This document shows positions 7,454 to 13,897 of a stretch of DNA of 13,897 bases, piece by piece. The stretch's first letter is position 1, and the number at the start of each line of letters is the position of its first letter. Source of the DNA: CAZVRZ01 sp964629965. Its GTDB lineage: Bacteria; Chloroflexota; Anaerolineae; Anaerolineales; UBA4823. The DNA is taken from NCBI GenBank assembly GCA_964629965.1, contig CAZVRZ010000138.1, positions 1 to 13,897 of the forward strand. Reading direction: 5' to 3'. The translations under genes and the position numbers were made by a program. The notes below the pieces were generated by a model that saw nothing but the letters and a program-made list of their open reading frames with translations, made no database searches and was not told the DNA's origin.

Positions 7454-8449
7454 TTACGCAATCACCAAGGCTATCACCAGCATAGCCGCCAACAAACTGA
7501 TCAACCAAAAACGTTGTACGATCTGCGTCTCACTCCAGCCAGATAATTCATAATGATAATGAAAGGGCGCCATCTTGAAGACGCGCTTTCCTTTGGTAAG
7601 CTTGAAATAACTCACCTGGATGATGACGCTGAGCATTTCGCAGGTAGGGATAATTGCAACCAACGGCAGCAACATCCACTGTCCTGTCATCAGTGCCACT
7701 ACCGCCAACGCGCCTCCCAGGGGAAGCGAGCCGGTATCGCCCATGATCAACTGCGCGGGAGCCACGTTGAACCATAAGAAGCCAAATAAAGCTCCCACCA
7801 GGGTAAAACAAAAGCGCGCCAGGTAGATTTGTCCCTGGAACAAAGCAATCGCGCCATAAACGCAAAATCCAGTAGCGCATATTAGACCGGCCAGGCCATC
7901 CATGCCATCCGTAAAATTAACTGCGTTGGCATAACCAACAATCAGAATCGCAGCAATCGGCACGTACCAAATTCCCAGGTCAATTTCGGTGCCAACCACT
8001 GGAATATAGATCTGCGGTGCGTCCAAAACGAAACGCAAACCCAATGCAACGGCCACGCCGATCGCGAACTGGATCAATATTTTCACGCGAGCGCTCAAGC
8101 CTTCACCCTGGCGGGCGCGGCCGCGTAGTTTTATCCAATCATCTTCTGCTCCCAGCAAGAGGAACAAAACCATGGCACCCATGGGCAGCAATATCGACCG
8201 GCCCAATATGGTCAGGCCCAACAAAGAAACCGCATTCAGCATGACAGTGATCAGCAGCACGGGAATAACGATCAACACACCGCCCATGGTTGGCGTACCC
8301 GCTTTGGTGAAATGGCGCTCCGCCAGTTCCACCCGGATGGTATCGCCGAATTTGAGGTGGCGCAAGATACGCAGCAACGGCGGTCCCCAAATGACGGTCA
8401 GCATGAAACAAAAACCCGATAGTGCCAGAGCAAAAGAATTCTCTTTCAC
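7454..8449 (-). CDS. mraY: Phospho-N-acetylmuramoyl-pentapeptide-transferase MraY
   Basis: MraY is the integral membrane transferase that joins phospho-MurNAc-pentapeptide to undecaprenyl phosphate, giving lipid I. The 331-residue protein is highly hydrophobic with about ten membrane segments. Family motifs in order are GTPTMGG at 51-57, AEDDWIK with the paired aspartates D103-D104, NFTDGMDGLAG at 178-188, MGDTGSLPLGG at 236-246, and the C-terminal FHYHYELSGWSE at 296-307. The last motif normally contains three consecutive histidines; here the middle one is Tyr298. The start is GTG at 8449, overlapping the murF stop by 4 nt. The stop at 7454 is followed by murD. Identity is certain from the motif set. 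Confidence 0.97.
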   Translation of the reverse strand: MKENSFALALSGFCFMLTVIWGPPLLRILRHLKFGDTIRVELAERHFTKAGTPTMGGVLIVIPVLLITVMLNAVSLLGLTILGRSILLPMGAMVLFLLLGAEDDWIKLRGRARQGEGLSARVKILIQFAIGVAVALGLRFVLDAPQIYIPVVGTEIDLGIWYVPIAAILIVGYANAVNFTDGMDGLAGLICATGFCVYGAIALFQGQIYLARFCFTLVGALFGFLWFNVAPAQLIMGDTGSLPLGGALAVVALMTGQWMLLPLVAIIPTCEMLSVIIQVSYFKLTKGKRVFKMAPFHYHYELSGWSETQIVQRFWLISLLAAMLVIALVIA

Positions 8450-9873
8450 GAGGCAAACTCCAATGCAGACACGATACGATCCATGCGCATACCATGAGAA
8501 CCCTTGATCAGCACAACGTCGGCGGCTTCTAAACGCTGTTTGAGCAGTTCCGTTGCCTGTTCGGTGGTTTCCAATTCGGTGATCACCATGGCAGGCAAAC
8601 CGGCCCGGCAGGCAGCGGCAGCGATCATGCGCCCACGCTCGCCTACCGTGATCAATATATCCGCCACTTCTGAAGCCCGGATGCCCACCATTTCGTGTCC
8701 GCTCCGTTCATATTGACCCAACTCCAGCATATCTCCCAGTACTGCGATCTTACGCCCATCTAATTCCTCAAGCAAATTGAGCGCCGCCATAGTCGAATCA
8801 GGCGAAGCGTTGTAAGTATCATCCAGGATCAAGGCGCCGCTTTCTGAGCGCACAGCAATCAGGCGAAGCTGCGTGGTGCCCGAACGCAGGCCATTGACGA
8901 TTTCTTGCCAGGTCAAGCCCTCCGCCAACCCCACCGCAGTTGCTCGTAAGGCGGTATGAACAGAATGCCTGCCGATGAGAGGCACGCGGATATGTAAAAC
9001 CTCGCCACGGAAATGCAGCCGGAAACGGATGCCATCCAATCCCAGGCCTTCTACCTGGTCAGCCCATAAATCTGCTTCGGACGCCAGGCCATAGAAGAAC
9101 ACTTGCGCCTGTGTCTTGGCAGCCATCTGGCGAACCAGAGGGTCATCGTAATTCAAAATCGCCACACCTGCCGGAGCAGGAGGCAGCGTCTGGATCAATT
9201 CCGACTTACCCTGGGCAATTATTTCCTGCGAACCGGCCCGCTCGGCATGCACAGTACCAATGTTGGTGATCACGCCGATGGAAGGCCGGGCTAATTCACA
9301 CAACAAGGCAATCTCGCCGGGAACATAGAAACCCATCTCCAGCACGGCCCGCTCGTGACCTTCACTCAAGCTGAGCAAAGTCAAGGGTAAACCGATTTCA
9401 TTGTTGAAATTGCCAAGATTTTTCAGCGTGTGATAACGCTGGCTGAGCACCTCGGCAATCAATTCTTTGGTAGTTGATTTACCCACACTGCCGCTGACGC
9501 CGATTACTTTTATATCCAGTTTATTACGCCAAAACTGCGCCACCGTGTGCAGCGCCTTTACGCTATCTTCAGTCCAGAGACAAACCGGTTGTTCTAATAG
9601 ATCGCCTACATCCTCGAAGTCAGGCAAACCCGAACGGAGGTCCAGGGTTTGGAAACCAGGGCGCATGTCTCGCTGCACCAGGGCTGCCACCGCGCCGCGC
9701 TGGAAAGCATCGCTGACGAAATCATGACCATCTACACGCTGGCCAACCAAAGCCACAAACATCGCACCTGGGATAACCTGGCGCGAGTCCACGTTGGCTT
9801 CTGTAATAGCCTGCCCGGCCCAATCTGGGCGCCGTCCGGTCAAAGCTTCAAGAACATCTCCTAGCGTCAGCAC
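8446..9873 (-). CDS. murF: UDP-N-acetylmuramoyl-tripeptide--D-alanyl-D-alanine ligase MurF
   Basis: MurF is the cytoplasmic ATP-dependent ligase that adds D-Ala-D-Ala to UDP-MurNAc-tripeptide. The 475-residue product has the three Mur ligase domains: an N-terminal substrate domain with VDSRQVIPGAMFVAL at 28-42, the central ATPase domain with the P-loop GSVGKSTTKE at 128-137, and a C-terminal domain with LILDDTYNASPDS at 348-360, LGDMLELG at 379-386 and KGSHGMRMD at 457-465. The P-loop reads GKST where the Mur ligase consensus is GKTT; serine can fill the same role. The start is GTG at 9873, with AAGGA nine nt upstream, overlapping the ftsI TAA. Its stop overlaps the GTG of mraY (GTGA, 8446-8449). 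Its acceptor substrate needs MurE, which is not in this cluster. Confidence 0.96.
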   Translation of the reverse strand: MLTLGDVLEALTGRRPDWAGQAITEANVDSRQVIPGAMFVALVGQRVDGHDFVSDAFQRGAVAALVQRDMRPGFQTLDLRSGLPDFEDVGDLLEQPVCLWTEDSVKALHTVAQFWRNKLDIKVIGVSGSVGKSTTKELIAEVLSQRYHTLKNLGNFNNEIGLPLTLLSLSEGHERAVLEMGFYVPGEIALLCELARPSIGVITNIGTVHAERAGSQEIIAQGKSELIQTLPPAPAGVAILNYDDPLVRQMAAKTQAQVFFYGLASEADLWADQVEGLGLDGIRFRLHFRGEVLHIRVPLIGRHSVHTALRATAVGLAEGLTWQEIVNGLRSGTTQLRLIAVRSESGALILDDTYNASPDSTMAALNLLEELDGRKIAVLGDMLELGQYERSGHEMVGIRASEVADILITVGERGRMIAAAACRAGLPAMVITELETTEQATELLKQRLEAADVVLIKGSHGMRMDRIVSALEFAS

Positions 9874-9885
9874 AAAATCTTATCC

Positions 9886-11673
9886 TTATTTGCTTGCCTG
9901 CAAGCGGATATCATCCGGAGGCAGTCCGGTAACCTGCACAATCTGCGTAAAAACCTCCCGAAATACCGGTGCGGCCACCACCGAACCCCATATCGATGCT
10001 TGGGGTTTTTCGAGCCAGACATATACCAGGAACCTGGGATCATCGACCGGGCCCCATCCAACGAAGGAAGCATTCGTCAATTCTTCGGTATATCCATGTT
10101 CGGTGGCAATCTGACCGGTTCCTGTTTTACCCGCCACCCGATAGCCTTCTACCAACGCATCGGACGATTCTCCTTCGAGAGAAACCGCCAACATCGCGTT
10201 GAGGGTACGTGCGGTTTCGGCCGAAATAGGCGCATCGGTGTTCGCTCCAGGCAGGGTATATTGATAACCATTGCTGATCACCGAACGCAGCATATGCGGC
10301 ACGACCATTTGCCCATTATTTGCCACTGCCGATATAGCCATCAGCATCTGAACAGGTGTAGCCATGAGGCCTTGTCCAAATGCATTCGTACCCAATTCCG
10401 AGTCGTGCCAATTACTGTCGCCAGGCATTTTCAAGAGACCACTCGATTCATACGCCAAGTCGATCCCAGTTTTGTGGCCAATACCAAATCGCTGCATATA
10501 ATCATAGAAACGCGTCGGCCCCATTTGCAAGGCAACCCAGGCCAGGCACACATTGAGCGAATGCTGCATGCAGCCTTGCATATCTTGCTCGCCCCAAGCG
10601 CCTCGATCCCAGTTGTAAATGGGAACACCCCCTACCTCGATATACCCTGTGTCAAAGAAAGTAGTTTCAGGAGTAACGGCTCCGCTGTCTAAAGCGGAAG
10701 CCATGGTGATCACCTTGAACACAGAACCCGGCTCATAAGGGCGGCTGATGGCACTGTTGAACGAGATCTGGCTGGAAAGAAAAGTATCATATTTCCAATA
10801 TTCATTGACATCGATGCGGGGTGTCGTAGCCATTGCCAGGATCTCGCCAGTCTTGGGATCCATGACCACAATGGTGCCCGTCTGGGCGCCATTCTCATTG
10901 ATCGCTTTATCCAAAATCTGCTCGACCCGCGCCTGGATCTCTCGGTCCAGGGTCAACACCAGGCTATCGCCACTGTTCACTTCCGAAAGGTCTGGGGCAT
11001 CGTTGGGAATGGTCGGGAGCAAGACGTACTGAGGCTCGCCCGCCAGCAAATAATTAAACTGCTCTTCCAAACCATACAAGCCCTCGCCCTGGCGGTTGAC
11101 ATACCCTAATATGTTCGAAGCTAAGGTGCTTTCAGGATAGATGCGTTTCAGGTGAGGGCGATACACCAACCCGGTCAGACTGGGAGGATTGGCATCTGAA
11201 TCCTTCTTGGCGGCGGGCAGTTTATCATACCGGCTGGACCAATCGATCAGAGTTTGCAGTTCTTCCTCAGTCACATAATCGGCCACAGTGTAATAGGTGG
11301 TGCCGCTGTAGGGGTTACGACTGGCAACAGTGAACACCTGGCTGTAATAAGTATCTTCATCAATGCCAGGGTGTTTCGCCATAACCTGGCTCATCGCAAA
11401 AGCAATCGTCTCGGGGTTGTCAACAAGCGTCAAATCTACTGCCACCTCATAGACGCGTTCGCTGCTTGCCAGAACATTGCCGCGCCGATCAAAGATAGAA
11501 CCGCGCGAGGTGTAATAAACATGCCAGGTGCGTGAATACAACTCAGAGCGGTCTTTTAAGATCTTCCCTTCCGGGCTGAGCTGCACGCGCACGATCTGGA
11601 CGATAATCAGAAAAGAAAGTGCAAGCAGTATGCTTGCAAAAAGGTTATATCGCCAGGAATGTTCGCCCTTCAT
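9886..11673 (-). CDS. ftsI: Class B penicillin-binding protein (septal transpeptidase FtsI/PBP3-like)
   Basis: This is a class B penicillin-binding protein that cross-links septal peptidoglycan outside the membrane, in partnership with the glycan polymerase FtsW. The 595 residues contain an N-terminal membrane anchor at about 11-31, the dimerisation-domain motif RGSIFDRRG at 57-65, and all three transpeptidase motifs: SxxK with nucleophile S317 and K320 (EPGSVFK), SxN at 372-374 (SLN), and KTG at 516-518 (AGKTGTG). The protein ends soon after the catalytic domain, with no PASTA repeats. The ATG at 11673 overlaps the ftsL stop by 4 nt, implying coupled translation. The next gene is murF, 12 nt away; murE, which commonly lies between them, is absent. 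Assignment as the septal rather than the elongation enzyme rests on operon context. Confidence 0.94.
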   Translation of the reverse strand: MKGEHSWRYNLFASILLALSFLIIVQIVRVQLSPEGKILKDRSELYSRTWHVYYTSRGSIFDRRGNVLASSERVYEVAVDLTLVDNPETIAFAMSQVMAKHPGIDEDTYYSQVFTVASRNPYSGTTYYTVADYVTEEELQTLIDWSSRYDKLPAAKKDSDANPPSLTGLVYRPHLKRIYPESTLASNILGYVNRQGEGLYGLEEQFNYLLAGEPQYVLLPTIPNDAPDLSEVNSGDSLVLTLDREIQARVEQILDKAINENGAQTGTIVVMDPKTGEILAMATTPRIDVNEYWKYDTFLSSQISFNSAISRPYEPGSVFKVITMASALDSGAVTPETTFFDTGYIEVGGVPIYNWDRGAWGEQDMQGCMQHSLNVCLAWVALQMGPTRFYDYMQRFGIGHKTGIDLAYESSGLLKMPGDSNWHDSELGTNAFGQGLMATPVQMLMAISAVANNGQMVVPHMLRSVISNGYQYTLPGANTDAPISAETARTLNAMLAVSLEGESSDALVEGYRVAGKTGTGQIATEHGYTEELTNASFVGWGPVDDPRFLVYVWLEKPQASIWGSVVAAPVFREVFTQIVQVTGLPPDDIRLQASK

Positions 11674-12203
11674 CGCTTCTTCTCCAATTGGATCACGGTG
11701 CTAAAATCTACCCACTTGGCTTTAACCACATCGATCAGGGACTGTGTATAAGCCGGCTGAAGCAAGATGACATCGGCCTGCTGGGCCACAGGCGAGGGAG
11801 CCAGGGCAGAGGATTCTTTTATTACATACCCCGGCACTTCCAAATAAAGAGCATCATCCGGCTCATAAGGATCAAACCCCATTGCTTCAGCTCGCGCGCT
11901 CATGACCTCCCTGGAGGTCAAAACAGCGAGCTGCGCCTCTAAATCTGCAATCTCAATTTTCAGTTCCTCGATCGGTAAAGCTTCTTTTTCGTAATCGAAA
12001 TCGACGCGCTGCACACCCTGCAAACGAACCTGCATATCCTGGATCTGGCGTCCTTTGGTATCTGTGCGCTCGCTTACATTGAGATAGATATAGCCAACCA
12101 GGGCCAATGCCACCACCACCAGCAGGAAAGTTCCAATAATCTCCTGCTGCTTGCGCCAGGGTACTTGCGGATATGCTTGTGTAAGTTTTCGTACCTGTTC
12201 CAT
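11670..12203 (-). CDS. ftsL: FtsL/DivIC-like septum formation protein
   Basis: Position between rsmH and ftsI and the protein layout point to an FtsL-type bitopic divisome protein that helps recruit and activate FtsW-FtsI. The 177-residue product has a short basic cytoplasmic N-terminus, one membrane segment at about 23-42, a probable coiled coil at about 49-95, and then ARAEAMGFDPYEPDDALYLE at about 103-122, which resembles the short motif that ends the coiled coil in FtsL/DivIC proteins. A further 55 residues follow, longer than in compact FtsL proteins. I start at the ATG at 12203, which has a strong GAGGAG site just upstream; a TTG at 12227 would add eight residues without support. The TGA stop overlaps the ftsI start (ATGA, 11670-11673). 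FtsL is poorly conserved, so the call rests on topology and context. Confidence 0.8.
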   Translation of the reverse strand: MEQVRKLTQAYPQVPWRKQQEIIGTFLLVVVALALVGYIYLNVSERTDTKGRQIQDMQVRLQGVQRVDFDYEKEALPIEELKIEIADLEAQLAVLTSREVMSARAEAMGFDPYEPDDALYLEVPGYVIKESSALAPSPVAQQADVILLQPAYTQSLIDVVKAKWVDFSTVIQLEKKR

Positions 12204-12276
12204 ATTCTCCTCAAAAATCCAGCTCAACTGACAATATTAGAAACTACCTGGATTTCTGCTTATAACTTTGCAATTG

Positions 12277-12313
12277 TTGTGCCAATCCACGCATTGTTTT
12301 ACAACTGGCACAA
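12277..12313. repeat. Inverted repeat just downstream of rsmH
   Basis: TTGTGCCA at 12277-12284 and TGGCACAA at 12306-12313 are perfect 8-bp complements separated by 21 bases. The spacer contains a nested TTGT-TTT-ACAA hairpin. The structure begins seven bases after the rsmH stop, inside the 116-bp gap before ftsL, the largest gap in the operon. No T-run follows on the minus strand, so it is not a standard intrinsic terminator. It could be an RNA stability or processing element, or a protein-binding site. Confidence 0.5.
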
Positions 12314-12319
12314 GGTTTC

Positions 12320-13246
12320 CTACACTTTCTCTGCTACCCGCAAACGGGCGCTGCGCGCTCTGGGGTTCTCTTGAGCCTCCTGGTCGGTTGGGCGAATTGG
12401 TTTGCGAGTGAGTTCGCGGACAACTGCCCTGTGGCCACAGTTACACACAGGCTGCCGGGGAGGACAGATACAATCCTGGCTCTCACGTCGCAAGAATTGT
12501 TTTACAATCCGGTCTTCCAGCGAATGAAAGGCAATCACCGCCAACCTCCCGCCTGACACCAAAGCTGCCACCGCCTGCGGTAAGACCGTTTCCACAGCTT
12601 CTAATTCACCATTCACGGCAATACGCAAGGCCTGGAAGGTGCGCGTAGCAGGATGCATTCCTCCTCTCCCACTGTGGGTGGCTTTGGCAACCACTCCGGC
12701 CAACTGGCGAGTGGTCTCTAAAGGCCGGGCGCGCACAATTGCACGCGCCACCTGGTAAGCCCGGCGCTCCTCCCCAAAACAATAAAGGATGTCCGCCAAC
12801 TCGCTCTCCGGAAGCGAATTCACCAGGTCGGCTGCCGAAAGCGGACTGGTAGGGTCGAAGCGCATATCCAAGGGCGCATCTTGCATAAAAGAGAAACCTC
12901 TGTTGGGAGTATCCAACTGCATCGATGAAACCCCCAGGTCCAACAATATCCCCTGCACCTTTTCCCAGCCCAATCGCTTAAGCTGTTCCTGCAGAGTAGT
13001 GTAAGAAGCCTGCGCCAGGATCGCCCGCTCGCCGAAGGAAGCCAGGCGTTGCCGTGTTAAGACCAGCGCCTGTGGATCAACATCCAACCCTAGCAGATGA
13101 CCGTCCGGCGCACTGGCATCCAGTATTCCCCAGGCATGCCCTCCCGCACCGACTGTTCCATCCACGTAGAGCCCTCCCCGCTGTGGCTGTAAAACGTGTA
13201 TAATGTCGTGGTAAAGTACAGGTTGGTGCGGAGTAGGCTCGCTCAT
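12320..13246 (-). CDS. rsmH: 16S rRNA (cytosine(1402)-N4)-methyltransferase RsmH
   Basis: RsmH (MraW) uses S-adenosylmethionine to methylate N4 of C1402 in the decoding region of 16S rRNA. The product is about 308 residues, near the E. coli length. Visible signatures are the N-terminal HQPVLYHDII, the SAM-binding YVDGTVGAGGH at 27-37, the acidic LDVDP at 54-58, LLDLGVSSMQLD at 101-112, and the C-terminal NPRARSARLRVAEK. A CxC...CxCG cluster near the C-terminus (DCICPPRQPVCNCG) occurs in many Gram-positive-type homologues. I chose the ATG at 13246 because the protein then begins MSEPTPHQPVLY, as in the family, with GGTGA just upstream. The open frame continues back to an ATG at 13345 inside mraZ, but that extension has no ribosome site and no family match. 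Second gene of the operon. Confidence 0.96.
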   Translation of the reverse strand: MSEPTPHQPVLYHDIIHVLQPQRGGLYVDGTVGAGGHAWGILDASAPDGHLLGLDVDPQALVLTRQRLASFGERAILAQASYTTLQEQLKRLGWEKVQGILLDLGVSSMQLDTPNRGFSFMQDAPLDMRFDPTSPLSAADLVNSLPESELADILYCFGEERRAYQVARAIVRARPLETTRQLAGVVAKATHSGRGGMHPATRTFQALRIAVNGELEAVETVLPQAVAALVSGGRLAVIAFHSLEDRIVKQFLRRESQDCICPPRQPVCNCGHRAVVRELTRKPIRPTDQEAQENPRARSARLRVAEKV

Positions 13247-13259
13247 CCAGTCACCGAAC

Positions 13260-13715
13260 TCAGACTTGCATGCTACCGGATTCCGTCGAGATATCCAACG
13301 CTGCAAAGCGTTGCGCGTTGGCTTCAGCGTCCTGCAGTTGGGCATTTTGCAACGCCCACTGTTCCGGAGACCAGATTTCGAAGTAATCGCCTGCTCCCAC
13401 CAGCATCGCGTCTCCTTGCAAGCCCGCCGACTCGCGCAGGAATTGCGGCATGAGGATGCGGCCTACCTTGTCCAGCTCGACGCGATCGGCAGTCGAAAAG
13501 ATCAACCTGCGCAGCAGGCGTGCTGTTGGATCCGTAACGCTCATCTGGTTCACCCGGTGAGAAATTGCAGAGAAGGCCTCGTTGGTCATTACCATCAGGT
13601 TGCGATCGAAACCTTGCATCACGTAAGCACCTTCTGTCAATAAATCCCGATACCTGGAGGGAATTGTCAGGCGATCCTTACTATCGAGATTGTGACGATA
13701 CTGACCGAGAAACAT
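13260..13715 (-). CDS. mraZ: Transcriptional regulator MraZ
   Basis: MraZ is a DNA-binding protein of the SpoVT/AbrB fold that sits first in most dcw clusters and represses them by binding repeats upstream of its own gene. The 151-residue product is close to the usual family length. It shows the two half-site motifs of the family, DSKDR at residues 11-15 followed by LTIPSRYRDLL, and DKVGR at 82-86 followed by ILMPQFLRE. The N-terminal MFLGQYRHNLD is typical. The ATG at 13715 is preceded by a purine-rich ribosome site (AAAAGGATAGGTAG on the minus strand). The stop lies 13 nt before rsmH. Three 10-bp-spaced GTGG[G/A] boxes upstream (13765-13789) fit its expected operator, so autoregulation is the simplest inference. 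Identification is firm; the repressor role is known from the family, not shown here. Confidence 0.97.
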   Translation of the reverse strand: MFLGQYRHNLDSKDRLTIPSRYRDLLTEGAYVMQGFDRNLMVMTNEAFSAISHRVNQMSVTDPTARLLRRLIFSTADRVELDKVGRILMPQFLRESAGLQGDAMLVGAGDYFEIWSPEQWALQNAQLQDAEANAQRFAALDISTESGSMQV

Positions 13716-13764
13716 TTGTTCTACCTATCCTTTTAACAAGCAGAACGCCGGACAGATCCAGCGC

Positions 13765-13789
13765 TCCACTTTATCCCACTTTAACCCAC
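13765..13789 (-). promoter_or_regulatory. Putative MraZ operator: three GTGG[G/A] boxes with 10-bp period
   Basis: Read on the minus strand, the boxes are GTGGG (13785-13789), GTGGG (13775-13779) and GTGGA (13765-13769), each separated by exactly five bases. Two of them carry an upstream AAA, giving AAAGTGGG and AAAGTGGA. Known MraZ proteins bind direct TGGG-type repeats with five-base spacers upstream of mraZ. The boxes lie in the predicted first 30 transcribed bases, where bound MraZ could block initiation or escape. The operator role is inferred from pattern and position. Confidence 0.8.
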
Positions 13790-13799
13790 AACTAATCAA

Positions 13800-13828
13800 A
13801 GTATATACGAAACCAAGAGAAAATGCAA
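13800..13828 (-). promoter_or_regulatory. Predicted sigma70-type promoter of the dcw operon
   Basis: On the minus strand a -35 hexamer TTGCAT (13823-13828) is separated by 17 bp from a -10 hexamer TATACT (13800-13805), which matches TATAAT at five of six positions. Transcription would start near 13793, giving a leader of about 78 nt before mraZ. It is the best promoter match in the segment upstream of mraZ and lies immediately before the MraZ-type boxes. No experimental start site is known from the sequence. Confidence 0.7.
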
Positions 13829-13897
13829 GAGTTTTAGATTAAGGGATTTCGTAGCAGAAGCCAAGATTAAAATCAACCCACCCAACCAACCGAAAAT

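Noticed and set aside
10000..10692. A 230-codon open frame on the plus strand opposite ftsI
   Set aside because: It lies wholly inside a gene with all PBP motifs intact, shows no recognisable domain, has atypical composition, and has no ribosome site or operon context. It is an antisense shadow.
13247..13345. N-terminal extension of rsmH to an ATG inside mraZ
   Set aside because: It would add 33 residues with no match to RsmH family N-termini and has no ribosome site; the ATG at 13246 fits both.

Overview
The window is almost entirely one division and cell wall (dcw) gene cluster. All thirteen genes lie on the minus strand and are read from right to left. From the transcription start the order is mraZ, rsmH (mraW), an ftsL-like gene, ftsI (class B penicillin-binding protein), murF, mraY, murD, ftsW, murG, a CvpA-like membrane protein gene, murC, a 65-codon gene I do not recognise, murB, and the first part of ddl. 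Several traits suggest a member of the Chloroflexota, probably Anaerolineae-like: the gene order with a CvpA-like gene between murG and murC, the absence of murE, the MurG loop GGTGGG, the MurC motif EADEYDRMF and the MurD motif NNSIATAPERT. This placement comes from remembered family features, not from a search.

Right end (13716-13897): a good sigma70-type promoter (TTGCAT, 17 bp, TATACT on the minus strand) is followed by three GTGG[G/A] boxes spaced exactly 10 bp apart. These match the known MraZ operator pattern, so mraZ probably autoregulates the cluster. A G-rich stretch lies further upstream. There is no gene in this segment.

Middle (3117-13715): genes are packed with 4-nt ATGA/GTGA overlaps (ftsL-ftsI, murF-mraY), gaps of a few nt, or longer overlaps (murD-ftsW 19 nt, ftsW-murG 86 nt). 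This implies one polycistronic message with translational coupling. The only sizeable gap is 116 nt between rsmH and ftsL; it holds an inverted repeat and a possible weak promoter. The products cover lipid II synthesis (MurC, MurD, MurF, MraY, MurG), septal glycan polymerisation and cross-linking (FtsW, FtsI), divisome assembly (FtsL), ribosome modification (RsmH) and regulation (MraZ). MurE, needed between MurD and MurF, is not encoded here.

Left end (1-1725): a small unknown gene, murB and the start of ddl. The Ddl reading frame matches its family for about 109 residues and then changes abruptly to unrelated sequence at about position 100. The last 100 bases read, in another frame, like a piece of an FtsX/MacB-type ABC transporter permease. 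This is either a genuine rearrangement or an assembly chimera at a contig end.

No tRNA, rRNA, CRISPR array, insertion sequence or convincing intrinsic terminator was seen. No stretch longer than 300 bases lacks a gene.
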